64,000 nucleotides of DNA, taken from Batillaria attramentaria. Taxonomy: Eukaryota > Mollusca > Gastropoda > Batillariidae. Within the stretch, counting starts at the first letter, position 1. Every line of letters starts with the position of its first letter. Of the stretch, positions 48,161 through 57,138 are shown piece after piece. Location: positions 2,778,001 to 2,842,000 of the forward strand of contig JACVVK020000016.1 in NCBI GenBank assembly GCA_018292915.2, given 5' to 3'. A program made the position numbers and the translations under genes. The notes under the pieces are model-generated. The model saw only the letters and a program-made list of their open reading frames with translations. It was not told the DNA's origin and ran no database searches.

Positions 48161-51100
48161 CGGCACTCAGTGAGGAGGAGAAGTGCGTTCGCTGCACCAT
48201 ACACGTCAGCATGGATGACGCACGTTTTCTTACGTCATTGTCAGAGTTACACTTGCAAAATAGTCGCGGCGGGAGATCAGCAGTGACGTGCGTTTGTAAC
48301 ACAGAGGCTTGCCTATGAACGTGGAAAATTTAGCCCGTCCTATGATGTTGTTTCCATTACTATGGAAACAACATAAAAATAAAAGCGACATAAAAGGGAC
48401 AGAAACCACTTAACTTTCACAAAGGACGGCACGGGTCGACGTTTCGGCTTCTGCCTTCCTCAGGACACAAACTGGTTTGTGACCTGAAAAAGGCGAAAGC
48501 CCCCGTGCCGTCCTTTGTGAAAGTTAAGTGGTTTCTGTCCCTTTTATGTCACTTTTATTTGCTTAACTTGTAACCACTTCGCAGTCATTACCTTTTCCTT
48601 TATGTATTATAAATTCCTGTGCAGGTAGCAGTGTGTTCAGAGGCAGATCAGATGGTACTGACGGACGGCAATGAACAATCACTGAAGAGTAAGGTGCATC
48701 TGTATTGTCAAATTAAGGAAAGAAATTGTGATATGTGCATGGTTATATAAGATATGGGGTTTTGTTGGTTATATATATATATGCCATGTTCACATGAATT
48801 TGAACCATCAAACTACCATTTTTTTCCCTGTGATCAGAAACACTTAAACTGTCTTTTTCAGTGTCTTCGTTTTTAAAATACATGTGGCAGTATAAGGACT
48901 ATATGAGGCTTCATCCTACTTGTAATCCTTTTGTTCATATATAAAGTAATTCCGTAGAAGATGGATGGATGTATAGGCACAGGGTGGAGAACTGCATACC
49001 TTTGAGTAACTTACAATCTGTGTCAAGTGTGAGGTCAAGCAAATGGATTGATGTAGCCTAGATGACTAGAACATGACAACCCCTTTGCTCTGGAACGTTG
49101 AAAGCACAAAAACACACCTAATCCTAACAACCCTGGTGAAGTATCTTATGATACCTGACGCAGTCAACAACCCCTTCGCCAGGGTTTATGGGCAAGTATG
49201 AATGTTTTTATCCCACAAGACTTCATGGACTAGTCATCATCTGTTTTAAATCTTCATATATAACATCATTGTTTCAGACCTGCAATATGTTTTTGAGGCG
49301 AATGACTTTGGAGCAACTGCTGTTAGCGCAAGGTACCAGTACATTGTACATGTATATGTTACAGTCACAAAGTGGAATCTGTCATTACATGTAATGACTG
49401 ACACACTTAGTGTTTATGTGTAATAGTTGTGACCTGAAGTCACTTCATGTAATTATTTAGTCATGAATTATTTAGTCATTACATGTACAGTCATAACTAA
49501 AATTGCCGTCATGCACAGTCATGATGTGAAATTAGTCAATAAGCGAATTGAAAGTAACCGTAAAACAGAAGTACGCAAATTTACAATTGTAACTAAAATT
49601 TGTAAAATTACTACTACTGTAGTATCAACATTAACTCTTTCTATGTTAAAGTCCTCTTTGGGGGCCCTCACATTTACACCTGGTTGCAGAGGTCTGATTT
49701 ATTGGATTGCTTGCTTTCTTTTCATTATTCTCAGCCATGACATCATGAAGTGTGGACCTGAGTACAGCACTAGCAAAACGGGTTTCTACCAGTTGAAGGA
49801 AAACAACCGTCTGTTGGCATACTACTGGGAAAACTCGCAGCATAGATAGGGATAACACACTCTCCCTTCCCCTTCTTATAACAACAGAAGATGTAGGTGT
49901 AGTCTTCAGATCCCTCATTCTTCTGATGATAAAGCTCCCCTAAAAACTCTTTCTGTGATCTAAATGCGTCAGTGTATAGGTTAAAATCTTAACAGCTGTG
50001 TAAAATCTGTAAAATCTTAAAAAGGTTCTGTAAAATCAGTAAAATCTCTGTGCTCTGCACTGGTTTGTCACCAAATGACCAGTGTTTGTCAGGAAACACA
50101 CTGATATGTTCATGTTCTTGCGAAGCCTTGATTTGCATGAATTTCATCCATCCTACTTCCTAGTTATACAACCCGCATCCTTCCTGGTACAAAGGAGACC
50201 CATGTCATGTGTAACACTTATAACTCACTCAGTGCACGCATATGTTGTAAAGTTATGATTTCCACTTGTTTTTAACATTAAAAAGCATTTCTTTTCTTGC
50301 TCGGTATGTTTTAGTCTAAAGGTGTAACTTGGTAAAATCCTTGCCATCATCACATGTAATAGCTAGAAATTTCATTCCACACATGTAATGACTTTAGCTA
50401 CATGCGAGTTCATGTGCACACTAACGATTTTAGCTGTTACATGTAATGACGGAATTCACTGCGTGACAGTAACATAATTATGCAGCTGTTTATACATGTA
50501 GCTGTTTAATTGTACCTCTCTTTCATTCTCTTTTTATACCGCTCACCTTGATAACCTCAATTTTTTTTTTTTTTTTCATATCAAGATAGATTTTTCTTTG
50601 GGTAGTCTGAACAATACAGTGCCAAGATTGACACAGCGGTAGTTACCATCATATCCTTTGCAGTTAAATGTTTTCGCCCATCTTCTCTAAAAGTGAAAGG
50701 TCAAAATATCCCAGTAAATTGTATCTTTTCCTCAGATCCACAATTCCTCCGCTTTGTGCGCAGATGTAACTTACAACGAGGATAGCATTAGCTGGCTTTG
50801 TTTAAATTTTCAGATGCACCAGTTTCAGGACTTCATGTGAACTGATACTGGCTTCCATATACATCATCAGAACCTACTGGACTTTCCCTCTCTCTGTTAT
50901 GGCAGTCTCATATAACTGTTCAGACCATGTCTATTACGGATGAATGTATCAGTCCTGCTGGTCTGACCTACGGGATTGATACATTTTTCTAGTGGATAAT
51001 ATTTTATGGGTACAAGATTTGTTGGCTATTGAATAGTGAAAATCTTTAATTTGCAATATGTGCATCCCTATTTTGCAAGTTAAAGGTGTCTTGTCAACTG

Positions 51101-53351
51101 GTACTCAGTACTTTCATTTGTTTTTCCATCATTGTTATTATATAGTTTAATTTGTGCAGATTGCTGCGCTGGGGACCAGGGCTGTTAGAAGAAGATCTTA
51201 GAGAGAAGTTTGATTACGTGTTATGTGCAGACTGGTAAGTTCAATTGCTTTATATGATATACTGGTGTATAGGTATAAACTTTACACGCAATAATCATAT
51301 AAACATACACCGTCATGAAAGTTGGCAGTTGAATTCTTCCTTTGGCTTTTTAGTCTGTTTAGCATTAGCAGTACATATAGCAAAAGAGACAGTTTACAGA
51401 TAACTCTTGATTTGCCAAAAGGCTAGTCTGTTATCCAGTTTTCCCAGAAAATTCAACACCACCACTTTTGAATATACAGTCCAATTTATGTTGTATGATA
51501 AAAAGATTGTGCGTGTGTGTATGTGTGTGTGTCAGCCTCTTTTTTGATGAGGGCAGAGAACATCTGGTTCGGACACTCCACAGTCTTCTGAAACCGGAGG
51601 TATGCATGAAATAGCAAAAAAAAAAAAAAAAAAAAAAAGGAACAAAAAAAAGTACAGCACAACCACTACTTCCATTACAAAGTTGTTGTTTTTTTATGAA
51701 CGATATGCATCTTTTTGAATGACCATGTGAGAAGGTCAAGGCTACACAAGTATAAGTTCCAAAAATTGTTGTTTGGTTGAACTAGGTGTTTTTCTAGAAA
51801 CCACCTTTGCCTTTAATCCTCTCTGTATTCAGCATGAGCTTGTTTGCAAGTTATCTGCATGCATAACAGCCTGCATCACAACCCTCCTGCATTTGTTTTC
51901 ATGTGCTTCATGCAGTTTCAGATGTTGTAATGCAAGCGATTGATGTTAACCCTCTAGTTTATCTAGGCTTACACAGTCAGTACTGCACACCATTTAACAC
52001 CTCCAGTTACAGGCTCAGCATCTCACAGGCTGGCAGAAGGCTGAAAATGGGAAAAGCAAGGCATCTATAGAAGTCTTGCGGTTAATCATCAGTAGGCATT
52101 TTCATTTAAGTCCACACAGCCAGTAGTTATCCGTGTATTGCATTCACAACTCTACATATCAGTGAGACTATTTATTTATATAAGTGCATTTGCAAGCGCA
52201 ACCATGTCGCCTCATCAGTGAAGTAGGCCAAGTAATCTTGGAACAGGCGTTTTTTTTCCGATCATCACAAGTTTCTATACCTGGTGGAGTGTTCAAGCTA
52301 TGAAGAACTGCCATTTGGAATGAGGGGGTGTGGCTTTGAAAATTCCTGAATTTTGGGACCACTAGGTAGGATTTTACTGCACAACAAACTTGATATTTGG
52401 CTAATGTTTGGTGGGACCAGACCTGTTTTCAAATGAAAGTTTTCATCTGTCAGATTGGCTCACAAATGGCTTGACATGTATATGCTCACGGGAATTTGCT
52501 TTTTTCCTTTTGGATGCTTCATGTCAGCACTGAGAACTGGTGGGTTAGTATTCATGGCTTATGTGTGCCTTGTTATCTGAATACGCGTTTAAATATTAAC
52601 ATTTGATGTTGCATGTCTTTGTGAACAAAACATTTCCAGCAACTGTCTTGTACTGTGCTAGTGGTGTTACTGTTAGTGAACATCTTCAGGCTGCTGGACA
52701 TTTGTGACTTACACACTGCCAGTTTGTGAATGGACACTTGTTGTTTGGCAGGGTCACGCATGGATATTTGCTCCATCCAGGAACAAGACATTTGCCAAGT
52801 TCTGTGACCTTGCCAAGGATTTATTCCAACTTAAACAGCTTGAGCAGTATGATGACTGTGTGTGGAACTCACACCTTCAGGTTAACTTACTTCCCAACTA
52901 TTTTAATACCTGTATATATTTGTTTGCATGTATGTGTTATGCCTTGCAGTGTACACTGCTCATTGCTCTCATTTCTTTTACATCTAGCAATTTCTCAGGA
53001 CAACAGATTGACAGTAGGATATGTATTACACATACCATCACCAGCTTTGAATTTTTGTCGCAACCCATTTTGAGGATCTTTTGGAAGATTGCACACATTT
53101 TGTGATCCTGAAATGTTCTCAAAATTGAGACACCAAAATTTAATATAATGAACAGTATTTGTTATGGCAAACTTGCAAAACCTCACTAACAAAGGTTGTT
53201 TCCCTTGCTCTACCATGGGTTTGAACTGTTTCAGATGAAAAACAGATCACCAGCCTATGACAAAGATCTCCACTACCCACTGTTTGTACAGCTAACCAAG
53301 CCAAGCAGTCAGCAGAAGGATAGCAGAGACACAACACCTGAATCTCGATGA
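35562..53351 (+). CDS. CAMKMT: Calmodulin-lysine N-methyltransferase (CAMKMT), 11 exons, 319 residues
   Basis: Exons: 35562-35663, 41179-41354, 42271-42332, 42760-42820, 43347-43401, 48625-48688, 49278-49332, 51160-51234, 51536-51599, 52752-52880, 53235-53351. They total 960 nt, all junctions keep phase, and TGA ends the last. Landmarks shared with vertebrate CAMKMT are RW near residue 30, VSVRRF (exon 2), NNTGNV then CVWPSEEV (exons 3-4), the S-adenosylmethionine loop ELGGGMTSLAG (140-150), LTDGNE (164-169), LRWGPG, the CADCLFFDE segment (about 214-222), IFAPSRN, and DLHYPLFVQLTK at the end. This is a seven-beta-strand methyltransferase that trimethylates calmodulin on one lysine. Human CAMKMT is 323 residues, so the model looks full length. 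Exon 1 is assigned by phase and weak similarity only; an in-frame ATG exists at 35487. Intron 1 (about 5.5 kb) and intron 5 (about 5.2 kb) are filled by transposons. Confidence 0.92.
35760..36720. other. CAMKMT intron 1, first part
   Basis: No conserved frame is seen. A (GTCAA)n tract lies at 35777-35795. From about 36400 the sequence repeats CGATCG/GATCGATC words that recur to about 37080 and may belong to an unrecognised transposon. Confidence 0.4.
36721..36742 (+). other. Short exon-like segment with start codon (candidate first exon)
   Basis: ATG followed by MVPKRRE and a consensus GTGAGT donor, ending in phase 1. It lies in intron 1 of CAMKMT on the same strand, within a stretch rich in GATCGATC-type motifs. 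It could be the first exon of a small gene or transposon gene ending at 37836, but its phase does not join directly to that exon, so another exon would be needed between them. Confidence 0.25.
37648..37836 (+). other. Exon-like segment encoding a compact VKEVDAV...YWDRLDESWE module
   Basis: A polypyrimidine-AG acceptor (TTTTGTTCCAG) precedes an open frame that runs to TGA. The first 47 or so residues read as a folded module (alternating V/E/Q strands, then a Trp-containing D-S-W motif). That resembles the C-terminal module of many transposon-derived proteins. I cannot name the family. The last ten codons and the stop lie in the flank and left end of the neighbouring tandem-unit element (the same sequence recurs at 60051-60092), so the original C-terminus was probably replaced. 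It is inside CAMKMT intron 1 and cannot be a CAMKMT exon, because exons 1 and 2 join in phase without it. Confidence 0.3.
37823..38905. mobile_element. Tandem-unit element with TCAAGGTCA motifs, copy 1
   Basis: The ends are short inverted repeats: TGGCTCCCTTGTG on the left, CACAAGGGAGCCA-like on the right (38893-38905). The interior has about seven units of 135-150 bp, each with TGACCTTGACCTT and/or GTCAAGGTCATT around a small palindrome. CTATCA, CGCCAAGTTTG, GCCTCT and GAGAAAATGCCAA fill each unit. A CA run lies at 38806-38855. Coding capacity is absent. Confidence 0.75.
38940..41178. other. CAMKMT intron 1, last part
   Basis: TTACCTTCAACATG-type words occur three times (38999, 39043, 39219), with TTTATGTCC words between them. 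No coding frame of interest to 41178. A partial echo of the start of exon 2 (AGCTGTATCTGTTC) lies at 41046-41060. Confidence 0.4.
43685..45020. mobile_element. Pogo-like non-autonomous element inserted at the left edge of element R copy B
   Basis: The left end CAGTCAAACACGCTTAGG and the complement of the right end (CAGTCGCACTCGCCTAAG) share the CAGTC start and CTTAGG-type core. TA lies at 43683-43684 and 45021-45022. TTCGGCTTATCCGA-type words repeat in both arms. CT, GT and CA runs lie at 44083-44273. The flanks AGCCCAA before and TGTTGTTTCC after are contiguous in copy A, so this is a clean insertion. Confidence 0.8.
44240..44458. repeat. CA and GA simple repeats
   Basis: CA 44245-44272, CA-rich with GCAC 44375-44436, GA 44438-44458, inside the pogo-like element. 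Confidence 0.85.
45868..47465 (-). mobile_element. Tc1/mariner-like transposon inside element R
   Basis: Perfect inverted repeats of about 27 bp begin TACTGGTCCGCAAAAGTTAA. TA duplication lies at 45866-45867 and 47466-47467. The uninterrupted site is visible in element R copy A at about 24735-24750. It encodes a broken transposase on the minus strand. Confidence 0.92.
46083..47100 (-). pseudogene. Tc1-like transposase pseudogene
   Basis: Starting at MPPRQRLSTPDRG, one frame runs to about 46450 with a helix-turn-helix (EVARRLGVSHSVIQRL), a basic RPRSRRPRAT linker and the first catalytic block FTDESRF, then VMVWGGF. A frameshift after LTGVRYRE moves it to another frame holding DDNATPHRA (second Asp) and SPDLAPIEYL (third). 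A Trp-to-stop change follows at the expected LWD. The end GGHTSY is typical. One frameshift plus one nonsense change make it inactive, yet the terminal repeats are pristine. Confidence 0.88.
48377..48560. repeat. Foldback element (about 184 bp) in CAMKMT intron 5
   Basis: Arms of about 60 bp (48377-48437 and 48500-48560) are nearly perfect complements; both contain AGGGACAGAAACCACTTAAC and GGACGGCACGGG or their complements. The loop has GACGTTTCGGC. It starts directly after element R and ends 64 bp before exon 6 of CAMKMT. Confidence 0.8.
49390..51150. other. CAMKMT intron 7; no element recognised
   Basis: ACATGTAATGAC-type words recur (49386, 49475, 50355, 50439). No coding frame beyond the flanking exons is convincing. 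Confidence 0.4.
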
Positions 53352-53377
53352 CATTTTTGTAACAATGGGAGTCTATT

Positions 53378-53620
53378 TGGCTCCCTTGTGTAACAGTGGG
53401 AGTCTGTGTAATAACCCTCCGTCATCTGTGTGTAAGTGTGTGTGTGTGTGTGTCCAGAAAAACTTTAACATTGTCATTTTCTCAGTGTCTACAAAAAGCA
53501 GAGGCACCAAACTTGGCATGCTGATAGACAACTGTAAGACCTTTCAAAAGATATTGTAAATGACCTTGACTCAAGGTCAAGGTCACTAAAGCTGTGTTTG
53601 AAAATTTTACATTGGCATTT
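53378..53620 (-). mobile_element. Truncated tandem-unit element with TCAAGGTCA motifs, copy 3
   Basis: It begins TGGCTCCCTTGTGTAACA, 26 bp after the CAMKMT stop codon, then TAATAACCCTCCGTC and a GT run. One and a half reversed units follow, with GGCACCAAACTTGGC and TGACCTTGACTCAAGGTCAA. It is probably part of the CAMKMT 3' untranslated region. Confidence 0.7.
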
Positions 53621-53699
53621 TCCTGGAATCTTCCACATATTGCGGTTAAAAAGGTCAGAATTGTTCCACAGTTTAGTGTGTTTTTGCCCCCTCAGCCAA

Positions 53700-54830
53700 T
53701 TTTGACCTTTGAGAAACTTAGGAGTACATGAGCGCATAGTAAATAACTTTTGTATATCTCATGTCAGCTCAGAGAACATTTTGTGTGTGTACTGCTCTGA
53801 ATGAAAGGCATCAGTTCGTCTTAATTGCAGTAGTGAAAGTATTTGTTGTTTTATGTGAGCTCAAATGAACATTTGCAAAGTATTCATTGTTGGCAGGATA
53901 CCTGGTTCTGGAGGTCTCAGTATGTGTTTTGTCAATAGAAATTTCCAGATGCATCTGTTTATGGTGTGTTTGTTGTTGTTTGTACAGAGTGTATGATAGT
54001 TTTTGCTGTGTGCATTTTTTGCAATAAAATGTCCAACTTTTCTAACATGTAGTACAGTAGTTTTGGGAGGAAAAGAAAATATGCTGTCAGCATTATTAGT
54101 GTCCTTGCTGAAGGCAGAAACTGTGTAGTGTATGTGTACATTATGCACCACTGGAGTAGGTGCCTTTTGATCTTGTACTTTTCATTTGTTAACCATCTAC
54201 TCAAATGGGTGTACATGTGTTGCTTATCACTAACTCAGGTTTTCATGGACTACTTTAGTGGAATACCTACAGAACTTTGTGAACTTTTTGTTCATCTTAG
54301 TCACATTCCTTAATCCCAAGAAAAGCCAACTTGCATATCAGCTTGTACATATGGCGTACAAGTACAGTACTGACATGTTTTCTGTGTACTCCGTTGTTAC
54401 GCTATGTCCTCAGGTCCTGTGGGGTAGGGAAATTTCTTTCGCTATCAAGATGAACAGTACAGTGTACTTGCATAGATTTAGTTTTGGATGGAAAATAACA
54501 AGCAGGGCTGGATTTGACATTTAATTTTGGACTGGGCATTGTCATTATTTTGAAAAATTGAGTGTGCATTCCTTTGAAATTCATCATACTCAATTTTTTT
54601 ATCTTTAGAACAAAATGACCTCTGAGCAATTTTGGGGATGGCAGTGGCACTGTGCATTTAGCATGGCACTCCATGTGCACATCCATCTGTCTGTGTCACA
54701 GTTGTACACTGGCACACCCTCTATGTCTAAGCTCGGTCAGAGTGTCATTTCCCTTAATATGCAAGAAAGATCTCGCCTGCTCTCACCCATCAACACCAAG
54801 GCTTTTAATGTGCCGTACATTTATCCCTCG
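53700..54830. other. Downstream of CAMKMT; no gene recognised
   Basis: No conserved frame, RNA gene or complete transposon is visible in this stretch. Confidence 0.4.
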
Positions 54831-54832
54831 AG

Positions 54833-54997
54833 GGGTGGGGTGGGTCTTTGAGGGTTTAACGTCCTTTTCCACCACACACGGGTGATATCAAAGACGGGGC
54901 AACGATGAAAAAGCCAGCACAAATATTTGGCCCCAGCCAGGATACGAACTCACGAACCGAGCATTGGAAGTCCAATGCTCTACCATTCAGCCCCTTT
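54833..54997 (-). mobile_element. tRNA-derived SINE, family A
   Basis: Minus strand, with the same head, body and GGACGTTAAACC tail as the other copies. The target duplication TCCCTCGAG lies at 54824-54832 and 54998-55006. Confidence 0.85.
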
Positions 54998-55006
54998 TCC
55001 CTCGAG

Positions 55007-56202
55007 AGCAAATGGAAGATGATCATACTTTCAAGAGCAGGCAAGGGATTTGTCAGCGAAAACGCAAATTTCTGCAACAGTAAAATTGGTTTCCCATGAA
55101 AACGGAACAGTGTCCACAAGAAAAATAATTTGAAGTGGGGGGTGGGGTGGGGGAGGCACCGGTTTAGCTCTGCACTGGATGTCACGTTCTTGTGCTTCTA
55201 CCGCCCATTTCAGTCGCTTAGTGTATTCATTAACTGCTGGCTCACTCTTGCGGGCAGGCTACAACGTTGAAACATGTCATCCCGGCCTTGCGCGTGTAGT
55301 CAACTGTGGTGAAGCGCTTGATGATAGTGGAAAATGGGAGTGGGTGTCTGCTGTGGGGGGTGAAGTCGGACCGTGTCAGCACCCCGATTTTGGAAGGTTG
55401 ATGTCGATGCGGCAGCTCAAGGCATTGTTGGCAACAAGGATGCATCAAATTACAGTCAAGGTCTCACTTCTCTGACAGACCACCTCCATGCGAAGAAACA
55501 TCTACGACCCCCCCCCCCTGGTTTTCCGATTTTTTCTCTTTCAGTCAATTCCTATGCCTGAAGAGGTAGTGTCGTGACATTTCCTTGCCTCATACTGGCA
55601 AACTTGAACACGTTCATGAAAGAGGATGCCGGCCTGCAATAATGGTCAGGCAGGATGATGCGCTACAGGTGTCAAAGTGTTCAGCAGCTGCTGTCTATCT
55701 CTATTTTGTGACTTTCAAAAATATCGAAGCTGCTGTAGCAGTAGGACCATTCCACACCCTAATGGTAAATGGTGCGATTGCAGTTTGTTGTCCATTGTTG
55801 AAATGCATTCCATACCCATAGGAATTTTCATTTGCTTTTTTATCACAGTTTTTGTGTTTAGGTGTGCGCAACAATACCTACTTAAAATACACCATTCAAA
55901 TTGCAGGCATCCATTTTGAGAATTCCATTGTTTGTTACCCATTTTGTTTTGCCTGTTACATGTACAATATGTTTTGTTGTTTAAAATCTATCACTGTTGT
56001 AGAAAGCCTCATTTATGTAGTTGTGATATCACTTTTGCATTCTTATTTCTACGGTCTTGAGGGTGTTACTACTGAAAATAAAGCAGCAAATTATACCTTG
56101 TATATTGTTATAGAATGCATTTCAGCACAGCTGCACTTAAAACATGTTACGTCTAATGTTTATTATGCCCAAATAAATGGGCCACATGTCTATCAGGAAC
56201 CA
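55007..56202. other. No gene recognised
   Basis: A 97-codon plus frame at 55179 and a 160-codon plus frame at 55852 show no recognisable domain; the second runs into a transposon end. A C run lies at 55510-55518. Confidence 0.35.
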
Positions 56203-56287
56203 ATACCGCGGTTGCCGGTTACGAAGAGTCGGGTGCTCTCCAGCGCCGGAGACGCGAACCGTCCTCCTGATGTGGGCTACGCAAGCG

Positions 56288-56455
56288 ATGGCGAGCAACG
56301 TGAGCGTTTCGACCGGCGAAGATGTTCGCGATAAAAGTTAAATCAATGAAAGTTCCTGAACTGAAAAAATATCTGAAAGACAGGGGCGTGCGTTTTAGTG
56401 GCGCAGCTTATCACTCTAGCCCTTGAAGCAGATCGGCAGTCGCTTCAACCGAGAG
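56288..56455 (+). pseudogene. SAP-domain start of an ISL2EU second protein, frameshifted
   Basis: It starts MASNVSVSTGEDVRD, then after a frameshift MKVPELKKYLKDRGVRFSGA, a SAP motif. A second shift leads to ALEADRQSLQPRG before a GTAGG donor-like site. SAP domains precede SWIM/YqaJ nuclease domains in such transposon proteins. Everything after the first exon is gone. Confidence 0.6.
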
Positions 56456-56501
56456 GTAGGCGGTGTAAAGGTCAAGTCGACCTGTGACTTGTGGCTTGCC
56501 A

Positions 56502-56870
56502 CTAATTTTTATTCAAGCACTTTGGCTGTTTATCAGTGCGAACTGAACTTTTGCTTGGAAATGAAAGTCTTTCTTTCTTGATTTTTGCTTCCATAACCAT
56601 TGTGTTCAAAACCGGCAATGTAGGTACCGGGACAGAATTTGTCCGCTTGTACCCGACGAAATGGCGGCTGCACACGCTAGGCCACCGAGACGGGTCGACG
56701 TTCTGCCTTCAAACCGCTTTTATCCACAAATTTCTTGAAACTTTTGAAGAAAAGGGCTCAAACTGAACGATCTCACCATTAGGTAAGACCATCTCTGGGA
56801 ATTTCTCCAGCTTATCTGATTTTCTTGAGCCATTTTGGCAGCCGATCGCAACGCAGTGGTAGTGCGGCAT
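56502..56870 (-). pseudogene. THAP domain of an ISL2EU-like transposase, one stop codon
   Basis: MPHYHCVAIGCQNGSRK opens the C2CH zinc module; LEKFPE and NLWIKAV follow. After an in-frame TGA the same frame continues RQNVDPSRWPSVCSRHFV, the second Cys/His pair, to a stop at 56502. Apart from that stop the domain is complete. The DDE domain is missing. Confidence 0.75.
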
Positions 56871-57138
56871 CGTGTGTGACTCGAGTAGCCCACATGCCGA
56901 GTCTATCAAGCCTAGTCTCGGTCCAAAATCGCGCACGTTCACGCGCTATAACGAGAATCGGCAACCGCGGTATTCTCAGTGTCTTTAAACAGAATGCACC
57001 AAACTGCATGCAAGTGGACCTTTCAACTTTATGTACTTTGTACTTCAACTTGCTCCGTAACACCACCTTGCACCTGTATACAAAGACACACATGGCGTAG
57101 GATGCATAACTTCAATAACTCAAAACAAACTGTTAAAT

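Larger units (their letters stand above)
45023..48373. mobile_element. Element R copy B, split by a Tc1-like element
   Basis: It has the same ends as copy A (TGTTGTTTCCAT, ATGGAAACAACA) and the same internal blocks in the same order. After removing the Tc1-like element (45868-47465 plus one TA) it is about 1.75 kb against 1.77 kb for copy A. TA follows at 48374-48375. A CA run lies at 48103-48157. It fills CAMKMT intron 5. Confidence 0.7.
56205..56971. mobile_element. ISL2EU-like deletion derivative with AT duplication
   Basis: The left end ACCGCGGTTGCCGGTTACG and the complement of the right end (ACCGCGGTTGCCGATTCTCG) match over 13 bp and then partly. AT lies at 56203-56204 and 56972-56973. 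It holds the 5' part of a SAP-domain gene on plus and of a THAP-domain gene on minus, pointing towards each other. AT duplication and a THAP transposase beside a second nuclease-type protein are features of ISL2EU elements. Confidence 0.75.

Noticed and set aside
55852..56334. 160-codon plus frame
   Set aside because: No domain, AT-rich hydrophobic start and it runs into the left end of the ISL2EU-like element at 56205.
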